DNA of 64,000 nucleotides, taken from Apium graveolens. Its lineage: Eukaryota > Streptophyta > Magnoliopsida > Apiales > Apiaceae. This document shows positions 1 to 13,500 of this stretch, in pieces. The translations under genes and the position numbers were made by a program. Position 1 is the first letter of the stretch. Each line of letters opens with the position of its first letter. Below the pieces are notes generated by a model. The model had not been told where the DNA came from. It saw only the letters and a program-made list of their open reading frames with translations, and searched no databases. Location of the stretch: contig NC_133648.1 of assembly GCF_009905375.1 (NCBI RefSeq), forward strand, positions 311,070,565 to 311,134,564. The letters are read 5' to 3'.

Positions 1-152
1 TGTACATCAGGCAAATTCCTTTAATCTGGAATATTTTCTTTGTCGCCATTTGTTGTATCTTTGACCTCGTCTACCCATTTCTCTTATTGTCAACAGAGAA
101 AGAGAGTCCAGGACTGCAAAGAAAATGCATTCTGTGGAGGGGAACAAAAATT

Positions 153-3100
153 TTAATATAACTGGACAAACAAACTAGTAGAACCATCACCATATGATTT
201 CAGATCAGCTGGTCGAACCAATGCCCTGCATAAAGGGCAAGTTCTTTCTCTTTCAAACCTGTAATATCAGAAGTGCCGGTCAGTTGGTTTTCTCAATACC
301 ATGAAGGCACACACTAAGGTTTCACCACTTGCAATAGGTCATATACACAAAAAGAAACACAAGCCAATGAATGTTGAACATGGACGAACCAGCATTAACC
401 CATACCATATGCATAATAAACTTCCCTGATAAATAATTATAAAAAAATAAAAATCCTTGGGGAGTGCTATACTACAATTATAAAGATTGTATCATAATTC
501 ATACAGCATTATATAGACAAGTAGGCTATAATCATTTGGTTATTGCATCCTCACATTTCAAGATCAAAGTAAGCAAGAGAAAAAGTTCTTCTAGATGTCT
601 CGGCACAACAGCATGATTATCTATCTAAGTTATGTCAGTTTGTTCTAGGAAGGTAAGAGTGACAGGGTGCATCATCGTTTAACTAACTGAAAGAGGTTTT
701 CCTAGTCCACCTAATAGTGCATTCCTGTTAGATTTCTATTGAAAAGCCAGATTTAACAATTTTGTTAGAAGAGACATTGATGGTTCAGCATCAGCTGGTA
801 ATAATTCAGGTATATGTGTATCATAACTTAAGGAATCATGAAGGACTGTCATAGTTTCTTAGTCATAAAATGGATTATCACAATCAAGCAAAAATAACTG
901 TAATGCTACTAGAGCATGTACTACAATTAACTGATTGAGAACTAGAGCCGGTCATATTGTACATGACACTATAATTTAGTGTTTGCAACAAGAGAGTGCA
1001 CGATATGAATGTATTTATATTTAAATATTTATATTTATTCATATACATATACATATATATATATATTAATAAATTGTATGTAAATATAACTTAACAATAT
1101 ATATAATTGATATATAAATTAAAATATAATATTTTCAATTAACAGTTTGTTATATATACTTATCTTTATTTAGAGTCATACGGAAACATGACACGAAAAC
1201 CAAGCTACACGGCACGAAAATGCACGACATGACGCGAATTGCCACGTCTGTTTAGAATACTTATTGTACTCCAGCCTGCAGAGCTTCGTTATTTGATGTA
1301 CTGACTTTGCATAGAGGGTCTTCAATCAAGTCAATATTTAGAAAGAAAAATAAGGTTCTTCAATAAAGCTAAATCAGCATCGTGATGAAGTATTAGCTTG
1401 ATTGCATATGGAACATATCCATGAGAAATGTATGTAAATGCATATATTATTCCAAAGTTGTGCATGCATAATGTATGCTCATACTCCACTATGAACCATG
1501 TTAAACTACAAATTCTTCAAACCTACAACTACAAGATTAGCTTTATAGAATATAAGATTCACGATGAATATGAATAAGATTCAAACGAATAAGATTCACC
1601 GAAAATTATCAACGTAAAAATTAGTTTTTAAATGCATATTCTTTATACATACTTAATTTAGCAAATAAAAATAAATGTATATGCAAATTTAGAAAAATGA
1701 AAAATATGATTCAATAAAGATTGAAAATAAGATTTAATAATGTGACATGAAGATAAACATAATATACTTTTGTAGGCTGACTTAAGTTTTTATTTTAACC
1801 AACCCCTATACATATAAAACACTAGATTAGATCCAATAAAAAAAATGCCAGAAACTAACCATTCCGAGACACAGTCTTCACAAAAGACATGTTTACAACG
1901 CAACAGAACTGGAACATGCATCTTTTCCTGGCAAATAGCACACAAGTCTCCTGCATCATTAACCTGAAAAAGGTAATTGACAAGCTTGCACTTAGAAAAT
2001 TAGTAAGCCTGGAAAGTGCAAAACGTAATCTCTAAGGAGTCATTTATTTTAATACAAGAAACATAAGAGGTCAATACTCATATTTTAACCTTGTGAAAAT
2101 CATATGAAGCATCCGTTCCTGGTTAAAGGAACAGCATATACTCAACTCAATTATCCAAAAATATTCTCGTCTGACATAACCATCAATTCATACTTAAACA
2201 TGGTATTATTATTGTGAACGTTTAGTTTTCATCAGATTAATATATTAAATGTAAAATTTAGAACATTTGGCATGGAGGAAGAAAGAAGCAGTACAGACTT
2301 AAAATATGCTAGCATGTTACAACCAAATTATGTTCCTGTTTGTTATCCATAATCACACTGTCCAGGCAGCTCCTAGAATTAGCTAAAGAACTTCTGGACA
2401 ATCAAACATGCAACTTAATACCTGCTCCGGTGTGGCATAAGACCCATAGTGCATTTCCTTTCGTGATAATGCTTTCAAGGCAGAGAAGAAGGATCGAACC
2501 TAAGAGAGAGATACAGTATTTAAAATCATAACTTAGCCAAAGTATTACTCAAGAAAATGAAAGACTGCTGAAAACTAACCTTTTCAACAACTGATGTTAG
2601 CTTAAAAGTTAAGTATAGCCCTGTTGTCAACGACGAAAAGAGACTTCCATAATCTTTGTTCAAAAAGAATCGGTACCAGACAGGTGTTGGCAACAATGTG
2701 CGATACAGCAGCAATGTGTACTCGACCAGAGTTAGCAGTTGACTCTGAAAGAAAGGAAATCACAAAGAAAGTTTTGTTACATTCTGTAAATTATAATGGA
2801 ATTTTTTTGTGTGTCTTTCGCTTAAAAAGAGCATTAACACACTATACCTGTCTACGAAAATCATGAGCCCTGCCATTCCTGTAATACATTAGCAGAATCA
2901 ATTTAAAAGCCATTGCTGCTTGCCGCACCATAGTATCTGGAGAGTTATAAGTTTCAAAAAGTAAGAACTATGGACATAACAAGTTACGGTCAACAAAGAA
3001 TAGTCATACAAATCATACAATAGGTAACCAAAGAAACTAAAAGCAAACAAACATAGATGTAGCTACTGTGTCTGACACAGATGTATGTAACGAAATACAA

Positions 3101-5508
3101 TTTGGGAAAGGTGACGCCACATATATTGCACTGGTAAATGCCAAAATAAAAATATACGATCAACTAAAACTGCAAAACTGATCTGGAACAAGTCATTTCC
3201 AGAACATTTCAGCCATCTATGAGGAGTTAAATGGTGCAACTACTTCATAGATATTCTACACAATTATAAACTTTTTAACAGATTTTATTTAACGAGTCCA
3301 TTTACTTCCTTTCAATCGTACATGAACTGATGAACATGAGTGCAATTTTCATTAGCAATCCAGAAAGATATGCCTGTATCTACAGCTATCACACTCAATT
3401 GTATTTTATGTAAATATACCGTGAAAAAAAAGAGAGAGTATTGATACCATTGACTAGAACTGCAAAAATAGCATGCCAAAACGGTGGTATTGCTTTTGGA
3501 GGAACCATGATTAATGGGTTTAAAATATCGTCATTCCAGTACCACCATAAATATCCAATTACATGGAGCATAAAAACTAAGAAATATCCAACCAGAACTG
3601 ACAATTTCCTTTCTCCCTGCTCAAAAAATGAGAGAAGAAAATAGTAATCATCAAGCCTATAAGTGTACATGTGTCTCTTTCATCATTTATACTTGCAGAG
3701 GAAAGGGAGTTAAGAGGGAATAAAAATATAGTTTCAGATAAATACAACCGCACTAGTATATCAAAGAATTGTCTCACCTTCAAAACTGTCTGCTTCTTAA
3801 GAATATCATTTGACTTGAACATGAAAGCGGTTATGTAAATTGTGACAAAGAATCCTAGATATTCACCAAAAACATAACAATTATTGTAATTGGAATCTGA
3901 AGAACAACAAAAGCAAAGCAGGAATGTAAACTAAGAACTTATTTGCAGAGATCTTCTAAAATACACATGTGCAATCATAAAAGATTCCGTAATCAACAGA
4001 ATAAGAGTACAAATTCATTCTGAGTTTATACATGTAGAACATTTACATTACATTCTTATTTCTTTCGTTTTCTTGTTTACAAGTTTCAGTCTTTAGTTTG
4101 ATAAATAGTAAGTGTGTGTGTGTGTGTGTAATTTATAAATATAACAACATTGAAGAGTAAAGAATTAATTAACTAACAACATTTAATTTTTATTAATGTA
4201 AGTAGAAGATTAAGTAGAAACCAAAGCATTTAAGAGAATTTAACTTAAACAGGCATTAGTTTTTCTCCCTTCAATATAGTATTAAAGTGAATAGCATTCA
4301 TGTCCCCACTGAACTATAAGCCCAGGTCCACCCCATAAAACCTTGAACATTGGAACCATATTGCTTCAAGGTTTCCATTTTCTCACTACTAATTCCATAA
4401 GAATGGTCAATTGTGAAAATATTGTTGCATATCCCCCGCCCCCAATGTCGTCTAGTTCTAAAAATCAGGTATACATCTCCTTTCATCTATCGAGTTCGAC
4501 TTTATACTGTTATACATTTAAATACACAACAGCTAATATTTACTAGTTTAGCTATAAACAAACAGAAACATCTTCACATTATCAACCATTCGTGAAGCCA
4601 ATACATTCTTTCCAGCTCTTAAATTAATACAATGATACTTATACTTTAAGATTAATAAACCAAGTAGATCATTACTTGTATAGTCTATAAAGCCATAATT
4701 CCAGTAAGCAATAGGGGTTATATAAAACGAAATTCAGCACTAAACTGACTAAACCAAGAATCATTCTTTATTCATGATCAACTAATTTTATAACAAATAA
4801 TGCATCAAATCTTTTAAAAAAACAATCCCGAAAGCAGCTGTAAATGAGTTATAAAATCAAGAAAGAGCAAAAAACTATTATCGTAAACAACAAAGTTATA
4901 CCTTGCAAATGCTGTCGAATAAAAACAAGCAACAAGAGAAAAGAAAACGGAATAACCCTTTCAATCAACCTCGCAGCCTGCTGCAAATCATACCGATGCT
5001 CATACAACGACGACGACGAACCCGAATCATCCCCACCAGAACCTACATTCTGCTGAACTCCACTAGATTCTCTAATCAACCCCTGATCTTCACCTTCCCC
5101 CTCCCCTACCCCAATCTCTCCCAAACCCGCATTTCTCGACACCTCATTAACCCGTAAACCACCATCCCCGCCATCATTATCACTCTGATTCGAGTCATGA
5201 TCAGCCACAATTTGAATAGAAACCTCAGTAGCACCATCACCCCCATTGTTATTATTATTATTAATAATTTGATTTGAGAAAGTGAAATTAGGGTTAGGGT
5301 TTTGAGGAATGGGGAAGTAATGAGAGACTAAAGAAGAAAGAGGGGCTTGTAAAAATTGAAAAGTTGATATAAGTGATGAGTATCTTGTTCTTGAATTATT
5401 AGTATTAGTGTTGTTTTCTTGCATTTGTGTAGGTGAATTGGGAGGTTGTTGTGTGTGTATGTGTGTGTGTATAGGTGGGGATTGTAATGGGGTTTGTTCT
5501 TCTTCCAT
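153..5508 (-). CDS. RNFT1/2-like membrane RING-type E3 ubiquitin ligase, 8 exons
   Basis: Exons on the minus strand are 5508-4902, 3854-3778, 3616-3448, 2936-2848, 2744-2580, 2499-2422, 1963-1860 and 258-153. They total 1395 nt (464 aa plus TAA), all introns are GT-AG and the phases agree. The N-terminal ~170 residues are low complexity, rich in Q, N, G and S. A hydrophobic multi-pass membrane core follows: [13 protein letters not shown], the [12 protein letters not shown] loop, the [21 protein letters not shown] stretch and the PVWYRFF motif. The C-terminus is a C3HC4 RING with C403, C406, C418, H420, C423, C426, C437 and C440. This order matches the RING finger and transmembrane domain family (RNFT1/RNFT2 in animals, RING/U-box proteins in plants). 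Family members are ER-type ubiquitin ligases, and that role is inferred from family. The start codon was chosen because it opens the conserved long first exon just downstream of a GA-rich leader. Confidence 0.93.
4112..4129. repeat. (GT)n microsatellite in intron 1 of the RNFT-like gene
   Basis: Nine GT units in a row, inside the intron between exons 1 and 2. Confidence 0.9.
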
Positions 5509-5535
5509 GGTTTAGGAGGGAGAGATGAACAAGTC

Positions 5536-5539
5536 AGAG

Positions 5540-5589
<50 letters not shown>

Positions 5590-5614
5590 GAGAGAGAGAG
5601 AGAGAGGAGAGAGA
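5536..5614. repeat. (GA)n microsatellite in the presumed 5' leader of the RNFT-like gene
   Basis: About 79 bp of almost pure GA repeat starts 28 bp upstream of the ATG. On the gene's sense strand it reads as a CT tract, a common feature of plant core promoters and 5' UTRs. No convincing TATA box was seen next to it. Confidence 0.85.
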
Positions 5615-7595
5615 TATTAAGGGCTTGTTTGGATGTTTAATTGAGGTAATTTTGGGGAGATTGCTTTGAATTGGAGGTAAGTATATTTTTTATTATTTAA
5701 TGTGTCGGTCTACGCGGGAGAAAAGTATTAAAATTGTAAAATAATACTAGCACGTTCGATGGAGTATTGTATCATGTAGCACTTGTTTTCTGAAGAAATA
5801 GTGGTTGCCAAAATTTTATTTATGGAAGAATATAGTAGGAAATCGATAAATGAATATTTGATAGACGATTTTTTTTGTTATATTGATATTTTTTCTGAAT
5901 TTTTATATATAGAGAGAATGTATTTTTAATTTTGATAAATAAATAATTTTAATTAATAAATAAAATATTTTGATTCCAAAAATATTCCTTTATCGGGTTT
6001 TAACTATAATTGCAAGTTTGAGAATTTTTGAATTGCAGTGATTTTAAATTTTTTTATCGAAGATTTTTGGTTACATTTTAAAAAATTCGTACAATTGTAG
6101 TATCGAATATCAGATAACATAGTGAAAAAGGTTAGAGAGTAAGATGATTTTTTTGTCAAGGAGAATAAGATGATTTTTATTTGATGTGAAGTTTGAGAAT
6201 ATGTTAGTTATTGAATTGACATAAATAAATTAAGAAGTGTAATTTTTATGGAATAAACCTCAAAGATTATAAGGTCATGCCAAACAACTAAGTTTAAAAT
6301 CATACATCAAATCAATCAAGATTTGTGTAATCCATCGTATAAAAATCAAACGAAATAAAGAAGACCCGAGAATATGTATAAAAAGTTTTACAATAATATA
6401 AATAGTACTATCTTCGTCCCCCTCAATTCTTTATATTGGGATCGGAGCTTGACACGCACTTTAATGCTCTTATTAAACATAGTTGTATAAATTTTTTAAA
6501 ATTTTCTTTTCTTCTAAATAAAAATATGATGTTCAAACTTTAATATAAAAAAAAGGAAAATTTTAAAAATAAATTATAAAAGTATACTTTATAGTTGTCT
6601 TAAAATGCGTAAAAACTATAAAGAAGTGAGAGGGACGGAGGTTGTAACATATTTCGGAAATCGAAATTAATTGATTAAAATACTGATTTTTGATTTATTA
6701 TGCAGTTTTTAAAAAATTAGATGATTTATTATAGATCTATTAAAAATTTAACAAATTAGTCAAATATTTTTTACCAATTTATCAGTATTTTTTCAAAGAT
6801 CGACTAATAAGTCCACTTATAAGCCACTTATGACTAATAAAAAAGCGCATACTACAAAAAAATTAATAAGCTCATCTTACTTAACTTCAACCAACATGCA
6901 TATTTTATTTAGCGTTGGAAAAGTTGAGGGTGACAAATTTGATCTTTCCTGCCTTCCATTTCACACAAATCTTTACTTTGAATGCATAGGATCTCCTCCC
7001 CCTCCACTTCCAGCAACTAATAAAGAATGTTTTCCACTTTTTGAATTATCCAATCTCAAAGCCCCTTTTAATTTTACAGAATAAAGAATTTTTATTTCAC
7101 CTTGATATATGTAGTAAAAATGTTTACAAGATTCTTACATGTAAAAAAACCTAAACATTCAACAAAAATATTATGGGTTGTTTACTTTTACACGTGGCAC
7201 GTCACGGGAGATGAAAACTAAACACAACACATGATGATTTTTTAGCACAAGATCAGGCTTGTACTTTCTGGGAGCCTGAAAGTATGCATGCAGCTTGTGC
7301 CCAATGTAATAGGGAATTTGGTTTGTTGTAGAGAATTTGGTTTGTTGTACAATTACATTTGTATAAGGTTACATTACAAGGTACTGAATGTTATATAATT
7401 AGACACCGGCGAAATGGTTCCGCAGATGCTGCCTCCTAAGAAATTCCATCATGTTCTATGTTACATGCTCGTAGATGTAGTAAAAACAGAGATACCAAAA
7501 ATTTTCCTGGAAACGAGAACATGAATCAATCAGAAAATGGAACATTATTGTGTGTGTGAGTGGAGGTGGGGGTAAGTACAGTTTTTATACCTGCA
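5615..7595. other. intergenic, no gene seen
   Basis: AT-rich spacer between the RNFT-like 5' end and the SUFC 3' end. It holds one Stowaway-like MITE (listed separately). Nothing else coding was recognised. An 84-codon open frame at 6830-7084 has low-complexity content and no family signature. The last ~200 bp are probably SUFC 3' UTR. Confidence 0.6.
6408..6644. mobile_element. Stowaway-like (Tc1/mariner) MITE, 237 bp
   Basis: The left end reads CTATCTTCGTCCCCCTCA. The right end, reverse-complemented, reads CAACCTCCGTCCCTCTCA. Both continue to a shared CTTTATA. This is the CTCCCTCCGTCCC-type terminal inverted repeat of Stowaway MITEs. A TA dinucleotide flanks each end (6406-6407 and 6645-6646), the expected target duplication. 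The interior is AT-rich and non-coding. Confidence 0.75.
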
Positions 7596-10500
7596 CTATG
7601 TTGCAGAAACTGCTTTGTACCCTTCTTTCTCAAGAAGTTTGGCGATGGATATATCTCCCGTCTTAATTATTTTTCCATCCTCCTAAAAAAGCAACAAGAT
7701 TTTCAGCAAACAAACCAATGATTAAAACCAAAAAGGCCACATTAATGTCTCCGTTCAAACATAACAATGCAATTCCGACTTCCCTTGTAAAGAAAACAAA
7801 GCTGATTAAACAACTTGGTTCATCACTAACACCCTCAACTAAGTGTGAGAAACAGCAAACTTCTAAAACATTGAAATTAATAAAGGTCGTTTATGTTTAA
7901 TTGCTATTAACAGGGAGGAACATTATTCAATTTCATTATTCTTCTATTCGGCATATCCATAGGAGATGAGGATGCAAAGCAGAAGACATAGCCTCGAGAC
8001 CTCTCTGAGTCAAGAGTAATGCCAAGCCCACATAATTGTACACTAGAAAATGTTACACGTGCACAAGATGTCTCCCACTTTCTTAAGCGGTACAAATTAT
8101 TAAAACTCCTCTTCATCTTAATGATATTTGTAACACGGATATCACATTTATAAAAAACAATATTATTATATTATTAACCTATAACTAAAGTATCTAAGCT
8201 GGCTATTTAAATTTACATGTTTATGTTCTATTTTTATTAGTTTAAAGCAAAAAAACATTTATATTTTTATGCTTTTACAACTATAATTAAAAAAAATTGT
8301 ATGAACAACACTATGAATTGTATATTATAATCACAAAATTTAATCCAGATACAAACTATATAGTATAATACAAGTTACATACTATTTAGTATGATCTAAA
8401 ATTTTGAATAAATACATTAGTACCATTTTATAGATTAGTAGAATCAGTAAAGTTATAAAATATAAAATGTCCCGTTGATTTCTTTACATTTTCCAGTTAT
8501 AAATGTCCTCTCAATTTTTTATATTTCAAAAGTTTCCAGAAATAGTAAAGCTTTATAATATAAAAATTACTTACATCCACTAAATTTCTCCATTATAGCC
8601 ACTTTATACATTAAAAAATTGATTGGTCCCACCACTTTAGGCACTTCTTAATTTTCTTCACTAATTTACATTTTTTCTTAACCTCCATGCTCAATTCCAA
8701 TGTAAAAAATTGGGTAAGACGGAGGGGTATATTTTATTTATACATTATTCCACAATATAAATATGCTGGCATATATAATTTAAGCACAAATGTGATACAA
8801 ATTAAGTATGTGTTTTAGAGATATAATATATAGATTATGTAAATAAATATAATAATAAATTTAGATATAAATTTAAAATTTTTTAAACTAAAGAAGAATT
8901 TACACAAGAATGAGTAGTAATAGCAAGTAAAGTGAATTAAAATAGCAGGATAATTATGAATGTCGGATACAACTTGCATGCCACGTGATTTTGTGATTTT
9001 GTGAACTATTATGTATACAATTTTGTGGATTTCGCATTATTCTAGCCTCAAAGACTCAAAGACAGTCTCAAATATATTGGAACTTGAGGATGTTAAATTT
9101 TTTCCGCAAGAACCTGATATTTTATTCTTGAATCTTGATTATTAGCAGAAGTATGCCTACACGTGCACACAACCACATGTATTGCATATAAGTTTATGAC
9201 CTACTTCGAAGCCAAGTCTAGTGTAACAATTCAATGCCTAGTACAAATCAATACCAGAGTAAGGCTTGTGAGTAGAAACTCATGTGGCGTGTAAAAGTAA
9301 CCGAATCGAAGTTTCCCCAGAACATAGATGGCATGAAAAATATTAATCTAAACCTTCTTTCAAATTTAAGAAATGTAGCAGAGAAATTTACAGAACTTAC
9401 TTACCATGATATGGATAAAGTTGGGCTTAATATATTCCAAAAGCCGGAGGTAGTGGGTGATCATCAGCACAGATTTTTTCGGGGTCAGGAGTCCATTTAC
9501 GGCCTTTGATACATCACGAAGAGCATCAACATCTAGCCCAGAATCGATTTCATCTAAAATGGACAATTCTGCACCCAGAACCTGTAACCAAAACGAGGTG
9601 AAGTCAGTCATAGAAGCAAAGCTTTTGACACACTTGCAACTTGCAAGTACATTATCTAACAGCTTTTGTGCAGAGAAAGGGGGTGCATTTACATTTTCAT
9701 TGCCAAATATTTATTACGCAAATACACCACAGACACATAGCCATAGGAAAATCATAAAATTGACACTAACAGACGAATATGAGCAGATAAACATGATAAA
9801 ATAGAATTATGGAAATTATACACATCGAAAAATATGAACTTGCACATGGTAGAGCTGTATAATATGAGCAGATAAACATGATAAAATAGAAATATGAACT
9901 TGCTCATGGTAGAGCAGAAATCATTGTCTAAGTTTCGATAGAAAATACTATTTTTCAATATGCTATTTACATACCGCAAGTTGTAGAATCTCGTTGCGCT
10001 TCTTTTCACCACCACTAAATCCTTCATTTACATTTCTGTTCAAGAAATCTGGCTTTATGTTCACAACTTCAAGCTTTGGCATGATGTAAGCGTAGAACTG
10101 CAAGAATAAATATTCTCAGTTAATCACTTAACCAAAATAAATCCACGGCTTGTTCTTGTGATATATGTAATGACTAAAAGAGATTTGGTAGTTTCCATTG
10201 CTCAGCCACATTTAACCTTTGAGAGAAGATTTAGTATATATTTACATAGTGATAACATAAATAACTCTAATGCACATCAGTTCCATCTGCATTCTGTTAT
10301 AATTTTCATGATACATCTTTTATTTATGGTACCAATAGGAGCATAGAAAGGTCATATTATACTGATCTTATACAATTATCAAGAACATAATAAGTGGATA
10401 TCCGTAGTTCAAAAACATGCACCTCAATAGGACTAAACTCTGGCAACCCCAGCTTTCTTCTACGGGCATTATATGCCATCAAGAGAAAATCAATATTACT

Positions 10501-13500
10501 GACTCCTGGAATTTCAACTGGGGATTGAAAACTCATAAAAAGCCCTGCGATTGATCGGTCCTCTGGTTCCATGTCAAGCAAGTTCTCTCCTTTGAACACA
10601 ATGCTGCCTCCAGTAACTTCATAATCTTTATGGCCAACGAGAACCTATATCAAGGAGTTATCAAAATGTACAAACCGTTACATAATTTGTTTATAGTAAA
10701 TATACTATCTTTTTTTGCTAAAGAGAAATATACTATTTTTAAAAAGGAAAAAAATAGAACATTTTATCTAATTTTTTCTGGGTGTGTTGGTTTAATTACT
10801 GCAAAGACTACACAACTAATGAAATTAGAGAAAAGGAAAATTAGATGTTGATCTACAGATTTGTTAGTGCCCGACAATTAAAAAATATCAATGATGCAGT
10901 ACAGTGTGCTGGTGCTTAACAAAAAGTTTTAATCTTTATGTTGCCAGACAGTCAAAGGCAATAAAGCTATCAAGCGAAGAGCATCACCAAGAGTTTTACA
11001 AGAACCTCTATGCCAATAGGTTATTCGTTAAAGTGTTGAAGTCCCTCATCTAGGCGCCGACGCGGGTTTTATATAAAACACACACAAATATACTCTAAAT
11101 CATAATCACAAATTTACATGTGCGATTCAAGTAAACTCTCATAAATACATTCTCATATAGAACTAATTCTACAACTAAATAAGAGTGAATTAAATCTCGA
11201 CATACTCATAAATGAAGAAATTGATCATCAACCGAAAAAAAAAGAACCAATGTTAACATAAAGTTTTAATCTTTATGTTTCCGGACAACCAAAGGCAATA
11301 AAGTTATCACATCACAAAGAAACATAAACTCTTCTCTTTTCATCAACCTATTTCCAGTTTACCAATCTGCTGTTATTAGTCAGTTCTTAAACTTAGGTAG
11401 TCCCTAATGTTTTGTCTAAATCACTATAATCATCTCTTAGCTCATTCCACATATTCGTCAAACACAGCGCCTCATTCCTTTGTATTTCTTCATCATCACT
11501 GTCCAGCACAACTTCTTCATCAATATCAATTTCTAAAACCTCAGTATCAGCATGAAGACTTTCCAATTGGGTTTCTGAAAAGGGACTATCCGCAATAATA
11601 ATGTCGTCAAAAGGTACAGTGTCTTGATATTCATCTCCGTCAGAGTTGGGGGTGATTAAGAAAGGGCAGAAAGAATTATTAGTATAAACAAATCTCGCGT
11701 ATGTTCTGTAATTGTATTATGCAAATAAATTTATCAGAATATAATGTAAAAAGGAAAATCTGGTGCTAGATACTCGAGTTGATAATATGTTATAATTATG
11801 CACTACTGGTATATTCAGAAACTATCTTGTTTTTTCTATTACTGTCAATCCTAAAATTATGGAGCTGGTTTATGCTCTGATCATGATTCTTTATTATTCA
11901 ATTTCAAACTACATTCATAAGCTTTGTTCTGCTTCTAGTTGTGTTTGCTGATTTTTGTAACCATGATTCAGCCTCACATAGTTGTCACCGAGAATCTTGT
12001 TTTGTTTCTATCTGATGCTTACTGCCTCCAGTTAATATCTTAAAACAGTTAAATGGCATGAATGTATATTGCAGGGGCTGACAAATTGAAGAGAACTCAT
12101 TACATTTTTCAATTTTCATCGAGTTCACAGCTCCTTCGCCTGCTACATCACTAGAGATTTATCCGCGTGCAAGTGATGGCAATGCTGGAAGTAGAAGTAA
12201 ACGCAACAAATTAATTATAATTATTGGATCTGTAGTTGGCTGGGTTTTTCTTATGATAATTTTGGCTATATGCGTAAGGAAGTGCAAATGTCAGGTCAGG
12301 CTACAGAAATTAGAAGAGGCAAGCACAATCAGGCATACCATTACCATTGCTGAAAATATTCCCTGCTTGACAAAGAGCATTCATTTGATAACAGTATGGG
12401 GTATTCATTTTATGCTCTTAGTTAATCAGTACAAAACTGTATACAGGTTATTTACTAGTTTAGTCTATCTTCAATAAATATGCATGCTCTTGCCCTCAGT
12501 TCCTCTGTATTAATATTTTTAAGAGTAATAAAGATTTACAGAAATGACATGTAGAAAACTGGTGACTAATTTATTGTTCCATTTTCAGCATTAAAAATAT
12601 ATTTTTATATTGCAGTATTCTTTTCAATAGATTTAAATACTACACTCATGTCAATCTTGAGTTATATTAGGAACAATACGAAGATTTACTTAATTTTATG
12701 ATAAGGTTGTAATTTTATGAAAATTTAATTCTTTGATTTAATTATATAAGTTTTTCATTTTTTTTCTATTTGAAAATTTTCTGATTTTTAAAAAATATTA
12801 TAAAGTTTAGTTTAATATTTTAGATAAAATTATTCAATAAATTTTCAATACATATTTCAATTTTCAAACATTGTAAAAATCAACCTTACTCTAACCCCCA
12901 AACCAAACAAGGTAAGGGTTGAACCCCTACTCATCTAACCCCTACATCCAAATGAGGTAAGGGTTCCACCTAGCCTAACCCAGCCCAACCCAACCTAGTC
13001 TAACCCGACCCAACCCAACCCCTCCATCCTCAACCCCCAATCCAAACAAGGCCTAAAGGAGTTAATATTTTGTATTATCCAGTTGGAGGCAAGTTGACGA
13101 AAGAATCTCTGAGGCTCTTGAACTGGGGAGCACAAATCATAGTCATTGGGTTTGCAAGCGGCGAAGTTCCAATGATTCCTGCAAATATTGTCCTGGTTAA
13201 GGTACTTCTCGATGAATATCGCATGATCCAGTCCAGTGTCTTTTAAGGAATGGTTCCTATGATTGTTGTCCTGAGTAATAAGGAAATTAAATGATATTGC
13301 TACAAGTTCTGCCAACAACCATTTTATCGTTTGTTAGATGGGGTAAGTTGCCAGGTAAAGTAATTGCCAGTTATTTCTGACTGGTTAAATTTCTCCCGGG
13401 CTCTTGGCTATGACCTAAAAAAGATAATATATATCCGGGTCCATAGATTTTATACTGTTAAAACATGTTTTGATCGCATAAGTTAAGTTGCTGTCTTATT

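Noticed and set aside
940..1250. Possible small repeat element in RNFT intron 7 with TACACGGCACGAAA-type words
   Set aside because: No clear inverted ends or target duplication could be found in the AT-rich surroundings.
6830..7084. 84-codon plus-strand ORF in the spacer before SUFC
   Set aside because: No recognisable domain, no splice partners, AT-rich composition. Treated as chance.
12890..13060. AACCC-rich tract in SUFC intron 2 as a possible telomere-like repeat
   Set aside because: Units are irregular (TAACCC, CAACCC, CAACCT) and not the plant TTTAGGG repeat. Simple low-complexity sequence or a MITE end is more likely.
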